DNA from: Adineta vaga
Lineage: Eukaryota; Rotifera
Length of the DNA: 64,000 bases
Assembly (NCBI GenBank): GCA_021613535.1
Contig: CP075493.1
Location: forward strand, 11,470,001 to 11,534,000
Direction: 5' to 3'
The position numbers and the translations under genes were made by a program. Positions 48,901-59,445 of this stretch are shown piece after piece. The notes under the pieces were generated by a model. The model was given only the letters and a program-made list of their open reading frames with translations, was not told the DNA's origin and did not search any database. Position 1 is the stretch's first letter, and each line of letters opens with the position of its first letter.

Positions 48901-49902
48901 CCCAGCTGCACCCTTCGTTCCACGATAATCATCATCATCATCATCATAGTAACTTTTTTCTTTGTCGTGTTTCGTGGCTTTGACTTTTTCCTTTTCAGGC
49001 TGTCGATCATAAGCACTTTTCACAGCTGCACCCTTCGTTCCGTGGTAATCATCATCATCATCATCATCATAGTAACTTTTTTCTTTGTCGTATTTCACTC
49101 CTTTGGCTTTTTCCTTTTCAGGCTGTTGATCATAAACACGTTTTGCAGCTGCACCCTTCGTTTTGCGATAATCATCATCATCATCATCATCATAGTAACT
49201 TTTTTCTTTGTCGTATTTCACTCCTTTGGCTTTTTCCTTTTCAGGCTGTTGATCATAAACACCTTTCGCAGCTGCACCCATCGTTCCGTGGTAATCATCA
49301 TCATCATCATCCTCATCTTCATAGGTGTTGACTAAATAAATGAATAAATGAATATTGCGACAAAGAAAATTAGTTTTTTCCAAATACAATAAAGATTTTT
49401 GCGTATCTTATCTAAACGATTACTTACTTTTCTTGCCTGATTTTGCTGATGAATGTGGGTCAGGAGTTTTCGGCGCACCCGATGTCGATGAGGAACTATA
49501 TTCTTCTTCGATTGTTGTTGTGTAGCGATTTGTTCGTGGTATACCACACGACTGACAACGTTTGTTGGATGTTAAATTTTTCTTTGAACACCCTTTACAT
49601 TCCCATCCTTCTTCATTTAATTGTTGTGTATTTGAAGCAGATTTTCTTACACTGTCAGTTGCCTTTGTTTTTACTGATGATGACATAAACTCTGGAACAC
49701 TTCTCTAGAAAACAAACGTAGGAAAATAAGAATGTCTAAAACTATTTATCTCGTATCATTTTTTACATACTGAATCATTACTATCCCGATGCGTATCAAG
49801 AAGACCTTGAAGACAAGCACGATGGCATGGTAAATTAGTTGGAGTCTTTAATGCCGCTTCATTTTCTTTTATATCTTTACCGCAAGAAAAACAAATGTCC
49901 AT
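42984..49902 (-). CDS. PARG-type glycohydrolase with PBZ-like zinc-finger arrays
   Basis: Exons on the minus strand: 49902-49771, 49704-49428, 49331-43269 and 43201-42984; 2229 residues. Order: a Cys/His-rich start (ICFSCGKDI), a RanBP2-type zinc finger (WECKGCSKKNL, CQSCG), four acidic/lysine repeats, an RRM-like stretch, and the PARG/TIGR02452 macro-type domain with the catalytic signature SPGGGFRKGDGAQEE at residue about 830. Then come about ten PBZ-like fingers (C-x4/5-C...H...F-x-HP, such as CRDGGLCQRIHEENH), a large region of unknown fold, and about six more fingers to the end. Expected role: binding poly(ADP-ribose) through the fingers and hydrolysing it, probably in DNA-damage signalling. 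The last splice uses an AAG acceptor, so the last exon (ATG 43196, two fingers) could be a separate small gene. Confidence 0.82.
48890..49315. repeat. Fourfold coding repeat, about 44 residues per unit
   Basis: Four tandem copies of about 130 bp in exon 3 of the PARG/PBZ gene. Each encodes a KGAAxKxxYDQQPEKEK block, a lysine-rich block and a run of six to seven aspartates (GAT/CAT repeats). Copies are very similar at the DNA level, so the array is recent and probably varies in length. Confidence 0.85.
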
Positions 49903-51324
49903 GGTGTAACAATCTAAAAATATAAACGTTCTTTATATGTAATTATGTATTGTATTATATATAATCATGAATAGTAATTCAATGTCAACAAAACTGTAAG
50001 AAAAGTGAACATTCTTATAGACGTTTTTTTTCACTCGTCTATTAAATAATGAGAAACTCATAGAAAACGGAATCTTCCAACTTGCGCTACTTGGTTGCAT
50101 GGATGAATCCAGCAATGGCGTAAATTTTACTTCATTTTCACCTACACGAAACGATTCTCGTCTTTCTAGCAATACTTTCTGATATTTTTTCTCTTGTTCT
50201 AGAGTAAATATTCTTCTTGTAAGCACGTTGCATTTGTTAAATTTTGCATTGACGTACATTTTCTTCGTGTTATTTCATCGTTAGAGAATTCTAGAACAAT
50301 CAATAAATTAAAAATAAATATTCTGTTCCTTTAATTCGATTTTTGTCAAAGATAATATTCAATACACTTTATGCGAAGTATTATTTTACTGCTTTCTGAC
50401 TGAAAAATGTGTATACATACATATGAATTTCGCCGAAAAGAAAGAATATTTATTAGCTAAACACACGTTCTCTTCTTATTTGCTTAACAAAACAAATGAC
50501 TTCTGTATACAATGATTGTATTACAGTTTAACAGTGGGTTATTTTCAGTAAGGTATTGTATAAATGATGAAAAATTACCGTCATAGAGCAGACTATACAA
50601 ACATTACGAAGTAGTTGGTCATTTTTCCAAGAAATGAATTTACAGTCTGATCAGCATTGTGATTGTTATGGATTTTACACTAATACAGATCTGTATAAAT
50701 AACGTTTCGCATTTAATGGTTGAGAAACAAAAAACTAATTTTTTCTGTCAACTCTATACAGTTATTCGTCTTCTTTCGCATTGTTGTTTCTCTCTGAGCA
50801 TCAAGAGTATTAAAAAAATGATCAAACTTCATTTCCTCACCTTTTTATTCTAGGTATAATTTAGGATTTGTAGCACCAATTGTTGATGAAACTATCTTTG
50901 AAGTAATAAAGATTGCACTGATATCTTTGCAACAGTTTTTTTTATACTTTAAAGTATTCAATTGTATCGATTTCTAACCTTGAAATGTGTCTGTTTCACT
51001 CAAAAATATGCTGCTCTTTTATATACCCAGTAAATGTGTCATAAAACTAAGCTTAAACATCTTAAATTATGATCTATTAAAAATCAATTTTTTGTAACAT
51101 CGTCTGATAACTATACGCTAATGCATACATATTGTATTATTTGATAGCATTCTGATAAACTATAGATGCCGTGTTTTTGTTTGTCATTTGAACAACTTTT
51201 TTTTCGTTCTCTGGGTTTTTTCCCATTCATATATATTCCTTTTCGAGAAATATATAACATTGTTCAAATGTGAATTTTATTTATAGATCAATTTTTTTGT
51301 TCGAAAGCATATTTTGAATCGAAA
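49903..51324. other. Intergenic between divergent genes
   Basis: About 1.4 kb. A minus frame at 49933-50259 begins well (MYVNAKFNKCNVLTRRIFTL) but decays into low-complexity sequence. It might be a small gene or exon; not called. Nothing else recognised. Confidence 0.35.
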
Positions 51325-53305
51325 ATGGGTATTCCATGTTTTTATGGTTGGTTATTAAAGGAATATCGAGAGATTAAAAGAGTCTACACAAAAGATAATC
51401 TTGGCGGCAATATCCAAGTAAATTTATATTTTCTTAACTGATGATCTTACTCTCCTTTTTAGTGTAATAATCTTTATATAGATATGAATCAAATCATTCA
51501 TAAATATGCTCAATTGAATGATGAAAACTCGATTATTGATCATGTCATCGAACATATTAATTGGATAATGTTAAGTGTTCGACCAAATCAATTAGTTTAC
51601 ATAGCTATGGATGGTGTGACACCAAGAACACGAATGCCTTGTCAACGTATGAATCGTTTTCTTAAATCAAAAAATATTTCTGACGGACTAAAAGAAAAAT
51701 TTACAACAAATGACCAACATGAATTAACAACAGAAGAAACGTTTGATAAATGTCATATAAAACCTGGTGCAAAATTTATGTGCAAATTATCGAAATATCT
51801 TCAGTATTATCTTCAAAATCGAATGTTTGAAAATCATTTTATCAGATGGCAATGTACCTGGCGAAGGTGAACATAAAATAACAAATTTCATACGTCAACA
51901 CAAAAGGTCGAATCCCAATAGATCTCATGTTATCTATAGTTCAGATAGTGACCTTGTCCTTCTTGGTTCATTAACACATGAACAAAATTTAACCATCATT
52001 TGCGATGTGTGTGCTAATTGTGAAGAGAGCGGTCATGATACAAAAGATTGTGACACGAAGAAATCCTCATCAACAATAACAACAACAACAACAGCGAATA
52101 ATGAAGCAACGAAATATGCTGTTATTTATTTATCAAAATTAATTAATTATTTTAAATTACAAAAATATGATTCATCATTATTCGCAAGAAAATACGAACG
52201 TTTTATTGATGATTGGGTGATGATATGTCTTCTATTTGGAAATGATTTTTTACCAAAATCACAATCAATAGATTTCTTTCAGAGTCAAATCACTATGAAC
52301 TCACTTTTGGATATATACAGAGAAGTTTTGAAAACAACCAACAATTATCTTACAGAAAATAGCACAATCAATGAAAATCATTTGAGAACTTTCTTGAAGA
52401 AAGTTGGTGAAAAAGACAGAGATGAAAGAATCCGTCGTCAAACATATTATCGAGATAAATTTAATGATAATGAGATAGATCTGAACACATTTCCTAATCA
52501 AATTACTGAAAGTTATGTTCGAGGTTTGTGTTGGGTTTTTCAATATTATTCTCAAGGTCCACCATCGTGGAATTGGTATGTCCTTCTTTGCGTAAATTAA
52601 TAAATAGAATAATTCTTTTTACAATATTTCAGATATTACGATCAACATTATGCTCCACTTGCTTATGATTTTTCAAATTTACGAAACGTTTCTTCAAATT
52701 TTGATTCAAATACCAAACCAGTTCGTCCTTTCGAACAAATGCTGGTGACATTTTCACCAGAAAATAAAGAATTTCTTCCGCCAGAATGGCAACCATTAAT
52801 GTCGAAAGACGATCCGCATCTTGGCAAATTTTTTCCCAAGAATTTTAATGTTGATCCAGATGGTAAAAAGAGAAGTTCACAATACATTGCATTAATACCA
52901 TTTATGGATGAAAATTCTTTACTTGTGGCTCTTCAATCTATCAACTACACATTAACTGAAGATGAAGAAAAACGCAATAGACTTGATTATGATCGTCTAT
53001 TAGTACATTCAAGAAATCCGATCTATCAAAAATTTAGAAAGTTGAATGGTAATAGTGACAAACTTGTCATAGAAGAAAATCCAATTCAATTATCACAAAT
53101 AGAAAATAGTCAACTAGTTGGGCATGTTTGGCTGAATAATGATGATGATCTTGATGAAGAAGCCATGCAAAGCTTACCAATACGTTATCAGGATAGATCA
53201 AGAGATCAAATTATTGTATTAAAATACTGCATCTGTTCATTTCGTAATAAACATGCTGATAATGTCGACCATAATAGCGTCCGTTTTCAATCGACAGCTA
53301 ATTAA
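51325..53305 (+). pseudogene. XRN2/Rat1-like 5'-3' exoribonuclease, damaged
   Basis: Exons 51325-51417, 51463-52575 and 52633-53305. Exon 1 begins MGIPCFYGWLLKEYREIKRV, the usual start of the family. Exon 2 carries the XRN_N core: NNLYIDMNQIIH, AMDGVTPRTRMPCQR, ILSDGNVPGEGEHKI, SSDSDLVLLG, a CCHC zinc knuckle (CANCEESGHDTKDC) as in XRN2, and GNDFLP. Exon 3 carries YYDQHYAPLAYDF and LPPEWQPLM. Two lesions are visible. A one-base frameshift lies near 51826-51840 between YLQNRM and IILSDGN. The exon 2/3 splice makes TGA where the family has Trp (SW-x-W-YY). Intact enzymes degrade 5'-monophosphate RNA in the nucleus and help terminate transcription. It is probably a non-functional copy; another intact copy should exist elsewhere. 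Confidence 0.82.
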
Positions 53306-53497
53306 TTCAAGCAAAGTTCTCCAATACAATGACTAACATTATACACTCTTGCGTTTATGTGCAATCTTTCATGCCATCTCCATATGTCATTTATGATTTT
53401 TTTTTCTTTTGAAAAGAAATAAACTAAAGTAACCATACAGTTATGTTGTTTGTTCAAAAAAGAAAAAGATATAAAAAAGAAGTAGCAGATATAGTTT

Positions 53498-54713
53498 CTA
53501 AAGATTTGAATTTATTTTTCCTTCAAGAGGTTTTGTTGTTTCGGCTAATGAATAAACAAACTTTTCACCTGCCACTTTATTGTCCATCATTCGTTTGAAT
53601 CCTTGTTCAACTCCATTAAGACCACCTGGTATCTTAGTTACTCTGTTCGGTATTAAAAGACCATTTGGCAATAAATAATCAGAAAGTAATTTGTAGAAAT
53701 TTTCAGCAAATCGCTTATCTTCTGGTCTAGCTTCGTAGACTTTACGAAAAGCATGTATTTCATGTCCAAATATAGTATACATTAAAACACTATGTTCTTT
53801 GATATATGATGGTATTTCATTTGATATTCGAGGTAGAATAGTGACTACTTGTGGATTTTTGCCTGTTAATGTAGCACATACTTGTTTTATTGTTTCTTTT
53901 TCGGAGATACAATCAATAGCATAAGCCAATTCATTGTTGGCTAATTCTTTGATTTGTGAAACAGCGTTGGAATCTTTATAATCTAGACAGACATCAGCAC
54001 CAAGTCCTTTCAAATAATTGTGACGAACAGGTGATGCCGTTGTAATCACAAAACAACCAGCAACTTTAGCTAATTGAATAGCATATTGTCCAACACTTGT
54101 ACTGCCAGACCATATGAGAACTGGTGTTTTAGAAGAAGGACGAGGAGAAGAAGCAGAAGATGGTAAAGGTAAGTTCATCTCGTGAAATAGACCAAGAGCT
54201 GCTGTGATTGTAGCAAGTGGAATTGTAGCTGCTTGATCCGGAGATATTCTAGTTGGATAACGAAAGACAAGTGACGCTTCTTGAACAACATACTCAGAGT
54301 AAGCACCTCGAAGACCCAATTCAGCTGGTACACCACCAGGAACACACCCAGCGACTCGTTCTCCTATTCTATAATTACCTATGATGAAGAAAATAGAAAT
54401 AAACGTTCTATCCTAGTGTTAATTTTTGTATAATAACCGATAGCTTCTTTGCCAACTTCAACAACTTCACCAGCAAAATCACATCCAACAATAGAACCTG
54501 GTTTAGCAGCACCAAAATAAATCGATTTCCAATCTGTTGGATTTTGAGCAACGTGAGTGACTTTGATCAGCAGATCTTTGAGTCCACATAGAGGAAGCTA
54601 TAGATAAATAAGACATATGAGTATATCATGACTTTACAGAAAATATTTCGATTTACAGGAAGTTCTTCAAGAACGAGCTTTTTAAGTCCACGTACGACTA
54701 AAGCAAGCGGCAT
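53498..54713 (-). CDS. Zinc-type medium-chain dehydrogenase / enoyl-reductase-like
   Basis: Three exons on the minus strand: 54713-54657, 54597-54438 and 54378-53498; 1098 nt in frame, 365 residues. The GroES-like fold is split over exons 1-2: LVVRGLKKLVLEEL, DLLIKVTHVAQNPTDWKSIY and GSIVGCDFAGEVVEVG. The Rossmann part is in exon 3 (VLIWSGSTSVGQYAIQLAK, HNYLKGLGADVCLDYKD). No structural or catalytic zinc ligands are apparent, so it is more like trans-acting enoyl reductases (ToxD/LovC type) and zeta-crystallin-like quinone reductases than true alcohol dehydrogenases. The carboxy-terminal region (RMMDNKVAGEKFVYSLAET) matches the fungal-type subgroup. Expected role: NADPH-dependent reduction of double bonds or quinones. 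Intron 2 uses a less usual donor (gttatt). Confidence 0.88.
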
Positions 54714-55272
54714 GATGTGTGTGTGTATCCTAGAAAGATTGCTTGAAGAAATGAAGATATAAAAGCACATGTTTTATTCTTTTTTTTCTTCTTTCTTTTC
54801 TCTTCTGTATATGTCGATACAACGCACACCCATCCAGTTATCGATTACCGTATTCTCTCGCGGTACAAAATGAAAGGAATAGAAAAAAAGACATGTGTTT
54901 TTTATCTTTTAACAAGTAGCTCTAATCATAATTGTTGTGAAACATGAAAATGACTGAAATCTCAATAGATTGATAAATGCTTGTTATTGTTTGTTCTAAT
55001 CATATAAGTTAATAATCAAATGAACAAATGGTATATCATCTGCATCTTAAAGGTATCGGTAAGAATAAATATCACATTCATATTCTTGCATATCCTTCAT
55101 ATAATAGCAATCATGTCATAGGGTGCCAATCTGGGTAATTTCACACAACATACTGTATATGTTTACACTTTATAAATCTAAAATATAAAGAATAGAAAAG
55201 AAATTTGCGTCGTTTGATTTAAGTGTTGTATTCGATCGAATAAGCAGAATTCTTTTTTGTGCAGAAATTGTT
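54714..55272. other. Intergenic between divergent genes
   Basis: About 560 nt, presumably a shared promoter region. Pyrimidine-rich and AT-rich stretches only. Confidence 0.45.
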
Positions 55273-57526
55273 ATGATCAAAGAGTCGTCAAAACAACAAG
55301 AGGGTGGTTTCCCATCGATGCAAGATTTTTCAAAACCGATAAACCTAGAGGACTTAGCTCTTGTTTGGTATGATAATTCTACAAACAATGATGATCAATT
55401 GAATGAACGTCAACTTGAAGAAAGAGAATTGCGACATACTATTAATTCTTTTCAGAGATTTATACAAACACAAATTGATGAATGTCAAGTATATATTCGC
55501 GGAATCGTTAAGGAAAAAGTGTGTAACAGTCAGTGACTTCTTCATTTCTATATTTATCTAATATTATAGGTTATTTTGATTATCACCGGTGCTGATTTGG
55601 CTGAAAGATTATTACCAAATGTACATGATTGTCAGAACATTACTGATATCTATGTTCTTGTTTCACCAAACAAGAATATCAATAAAACAAAACTTATAAA
55701 TCAGTTTAATAAAGTAAATAGTAATCTCTTTCTCTATTTTCTGCTTTTGCTCTAAAAAACATTCGATGTTGCAGATAAAAGCATTTATTTTCGATATTGA
55801 TGAATTGATTCGAGTGTTTATGACGGTGAAAACTAAATATGACTCGAATGAAAAAATTTCCATCAGTGTTTTCAATCCTGATCGTTCGACAAAAGATTTA
55901 ACATCGGAAAATGGTAATTTTCTTCATCTACAACTTTTACTCGAGACTCTCGTCCGTATGCGATCTGAAGATGTGACGACATCTCTCGATGAATTCATAA
56001 ATGTCGGACGAAAACAATATCAAGACAACAATAAAAAATTAGCCGAACTTGATCAATTAAAGGCAAGCTATACTGCTCAAGAGGCTCTGCAGTGGTATAC
56101 GAATGAAACACCACCACTCTATGCTATGTTAAATAAAGCTTTTCGACAGCAGAATATCGATGTACTCTTCATATTTCGATTTTTAATTCGTGATCTAAAT
56201 CAACAACTAACGAAACTTAAACGTAAACAATTTAATAAAGATGAACATCTACTCTTGTATCGTGGTCAGATTATGTCGATAGAAGAATTTAATCAATTGA
56301 AATTATCGATTGGTCATATTATTTCAATGAATTCATTTTTATCCACAAGTCCGAATAAAAAACAAGCCAAAGTCTTTACGATGACAAAGACCATCAACAA
56401 GGAAAGTGAAGTACGCGTTTTATTTGAAATCGATGCCGACACTAATCGGCAAGATATACGTCCTTTTGCCAATATACAGGAATTTAGTCATTTTCCAATG
56501 GAAGAAGAAGTTCTTTTTATGGCTGGTTCTGTATTTCGATTAGAAAATATTCATATGGAAGAGAATAAAGAAATCGTAATATATGTGATTAAATTAACTC
56601 TCTGTGGTGACAATGACAATCAATTACGAGATGTTTTTACGTGGATGAAAGATGAAATTGGAGAAGAAACAAGTCTTTTGTCATTTGGTAATGTCTTGCA
56701 AGATCTAGGTCAATTAGATCGAGCTGCTCATTTTTATCGATGTCTATCGGTACAACTACCATTGGAAAGTTTCAATATCGCTGTATGCTATTATAGTTTG
56801 GGTAATATTTCATACACTCAAGGAAATTATGATGAAGCATTACATTATTATCAGTATCTTCTGAAAGAACTTCCTTGTTCGAATCAGCTTATGAAATATC
56901 AAGAGAACTTTATTGGACTTGTTTATACGGCTATGGGGGCTGTCTACGACGGTAAAAATGAATTAGATAATGCTGTTGAATCTTATCAACAGGCACTTGG
57001 TCTACTCGATCGAAAAAATGAATTAGAAGCAGCTACGGTCTATGCCAATCTTGGTAATGTTTATCGAAAGCAAATGAAATTTGAACTTGCACTCGAGAAA
57101 CAGCAAGTTTCATTGAAAGTAACCGAATCCTCTAAATTTTTTCGTTTCTATTATAATTATAATAGTTCCCTCATCATTTAGATGTACTCACGTCTTTTAC
57201 CAGATGGTCATCCTTTCATAGCTTCCACCTATGAGAATATTGCACAAATATATTTAAAACAATGTGAGTATGAGCAAGCACTCGATTGGTTACAGCGTGC
57301 ATTGAATATGCAGCTGGCTTCTCTACCAGAAAATCATCCTGACTTAGCTGATACATATTTTGATTTTGGTCGTCTGTATGAATGCACGGATAAACTCAAG
57401 GATGCTGCAGATTACTATGCGCAATCACTTAAAATTCGAGAATTATCATTGCCAACCAATCACAGTGATAGGATTGAAACGGAACAGTGTCTTCAAAGAA
57501 TTAACAACTTACTTTCCAAAAAGTGA
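55273..57526 (+). CDS. Arginine ADP-ribosyltransferase with TPR repeats
   Basis: Four exons: 55273-55518, 55570-55713, 55775-57118 and 57182-57526; 2079 nt in frame, 692 residues. The first about 250 residues are an amino-terminal domain (VILIITGADLAERLLPNVHD) of unknown role. The ART catalytic domain follows, with the R-S-E triad: LLLYRGQ (Arg near 56261), MNSFLSTS (STS motif) and FPMEEEVLFMAGS (ExE glutamates near 56500). At least six TPRs follow (YYSLGNISYTQGNYDEALHY, VYANLGNVYRKQMKFELALE, TYENIAQIYLKQCEYEQALD). The in-frame TAG at 57179 lies in a 63-nt intron. Family role: transfer of ADP-ribose from NAD to arginine; the TPRs probably select targets. ART-TPR genes are known to be expanded in bdelloids. 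Confidence 0.92.
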
Positions 57527-58468
57527 ACAATTTTTTGAAAAATAGTCTTTTGCGAATAGCGAATGATAATAAATTTGACTAAATGGAAATAATCTTGACA
57601 ATGTTATCAAACAGAATTTTGTTTGTTTATATTTAAGGTACGAGAAAATCTAAATAATTGGTAGTAGGTGTGTGGTGAGGGTGTGTGTGGGGTGTGGTGT
57701 GGGTGTGGGTGTGGGTGTTGAAGAATGTATAGATATAATACTAACACACCTACCCAACCACACGCAAACGAGTGTGCAGTTGAAAGTAACGGTGAGTTAT
57801 AAATCTGTGTATATACCCTGAAAATGTATTGTTATTGTTAAATAAAATAAAGTGGCATGGGGAAAAACCATTATGGTTACTTAAATGTACATAAACGTGA
57901 TGAATAACGTTACCATTTGAATGTTTCGATACAGTGATGAAATATATTCTTAACCCTGTACCTCAATGGAAATATTTAACTACACAATATGCTGTTGTCA
58001 CTTTTTACCACAAACTGAATTTACACTAGTGAGGTGATAGAAAAGACAGCGAACAAAAACAGTCAATATAAACTATGGAAGTTCTCCATGAAAGTCATTG
58101 TTTGAAAGTTTACAGCATTCTTCTGGGATTGTCTATAGATATATGAGGAGATATGTATATTTGTTCTATGTGCTTTCGATCGTAATGAGTAGAATCGTTA
58201 AAAATAGTGTCTGAAGAAAGACAGTATCTAATAGCCGCAAGTTAGTATCCTTAATAATCAATCACCTTTCAAAAATAACCTTTGTCACAAACACGAATTA
58301 AATACGGGAATGAATCGAACCTAAGTTGAGTGTGAATGAGATCGTCATCCACTCTTACTCAATTATTAGCTCTCTTTTATTGGAAATATATGCTTGTTTA
58401 TCTTAATATGCGGAAAAAAAACGAACATATGAATATGTCTTTCGTCTAAATTTTATTGTTTACGGATG
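57527..58468. other. Intergenic with telomere-like tract
   Basis: Spacer between convergent genes. It holds the G-rich/C-rich tract at 57664-57765; the remaining 700 nt show no coding potential. Confidence 0.5.
57664..57765. repeat. Telomere-like G-rich tract with C-rich partner
   Basis: About 57 nt of TGTGGG-type repeat and variants on the plus strand end in three perfect units near 57697-57716. After about 20 nt comes a C-rich stretch (CACACCTACCCAACCACACGC) that is the same repeat type in inverted orientation. The organisation matches the tract at 29849-29902, but the inverted repeat is imperfect. Confidence 0.7.
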
Positions 58469-59062
58469 TTAAACACCAATTCCAACGTAACCTCGAATTT
58501 TATCCGTAGCAACATCTGTTACTTTTGCAACGATTTGTTGTGTTAATTTCTTTTTAACTTCTGCTTGAGCTGCATCGAACTTTTTATTCATATAATTAAT
58601 TATTGTTTCCGGAATATAATGAAGTACAAGATCTAATGTACCAGCAGATTGACTTTTATCACTCATCAATGAGATTCTTGTAATATGAAGCCATTCTTTG
58701 TCAGTATTCATGTCGTATATTCCACCTTGCTCATCATCAATTAAATTTAATGTCCCATAAGCTAAAAGATCATCTTTATCTTTATCTTTATCCCAAACTT
58801 GCACATATAATGTTTCCAATTTTTCCGATACACTAAATGCAAACTTTTCATTAAATACTGGATTTGAACCATCATGAATTTGTGTCTTTTGATAAGTTTC
58901 TGTTTGAATTTCGCTCTTCATATCAATCGGAAATGGTTCAAGCGAAATAACAACATAACAATCGTTTTCACCTAACCAATCACTTTTTGCTAAGTTTGTT
59001 GCTTTAAGTACAGTTACTGATAGAATGCCTTTTAGACGTTGTACTGAAGAAGCGTCAACCAT
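58469..59062 (-). CDS. C2-domain protein
   Basis: Single exon, 197 residues, ATG at 59062 (MVDASSVQRLKGILSVTVLK). One C2 domain covers residues about 10-150: GILSVTVLKATNLAKSDWLG, ENDCYVVISL, DGSNPVFNEKFAF, and LYVQVWDKDKDKDDLLAYGT. The aspartates in loop 1 (SDWLGEND) and loop 3 (DKDKDKDD) suggest calcium binding. A basic amphipathic carboxy-terminus (AQAEVKKKLTQQIVAKVTDV) may contact membranes. No transmembrane segment. Expected role: calcium-dependent membrane targeting; the partner is unknown. Its length is typical of small single-C2 proteins. Confidence 0.88.
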   Translation of the reverse strand: MVDASSVQRLKGILSVTVLKATNLAKSDWLGENDCYVVISLEPFPIDMKSEIQTETYQKTQIHDGSNPVFNEKFAFSVSEKLETLYVQVWDKDKDKDDLLAYGTLNLIDDEQGGIYDMNTDKEWLHITRISLMSDKSQSAGTLDLVLHYIPETIINYMNKKFDAAQAEVKKKLTQQIVAKVTDVATDKIRGYVGIGV

Positions 59063-59445
59063 TATATGTTAATGTTGTCACTGTCGTTTGAGAGATATAC
59101 GACTCAACCGTACATCGGTAAATTTATATGAAGACACGTTTTTCTATGACATGCATCACTGATTCAATATACAAAGACATATTTTCAACGATAATAATCA
59201 AGCTCCTTTTCGTTATCTTCATATATCAATCGTTGACAAAAAAAAACATTTCGTATTGTTTTTCTTTATTTTATCGCACGTGTTGATATGTATAGATGAA
59301 TATCAAACTGTAAATAAATCTATAAGTCATGTTTATATGAGTTTCGATGTGAATAAAGATATGAACAAAATTATTCAATAGCATGTTTTCATAGTTTTTT
59401 GAGTGACAATGATAATTCAGGTTTAAAAACAAATTAATTACAAAG
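59063..59445. other. Intergenic, nothing recognised
   Basis: AT-rich spacer between two same-strand genes. Confidence 0.45.

Noticed and set aside
48967-49335. Plus-strand open frame rich in Ile/His over the Asp-rich repeats
   Set aside because: It is the complement of the GAT repeats encoding the acidic repeats of the PARG/PBZ protein.
49933-50259. Minus-strand frame of 108 codons upstream of the PARG/PBZ gene
   Set aside because: It begins like a protein but ends in low-complexity sequence; there is no signal, domain or splice evidence.
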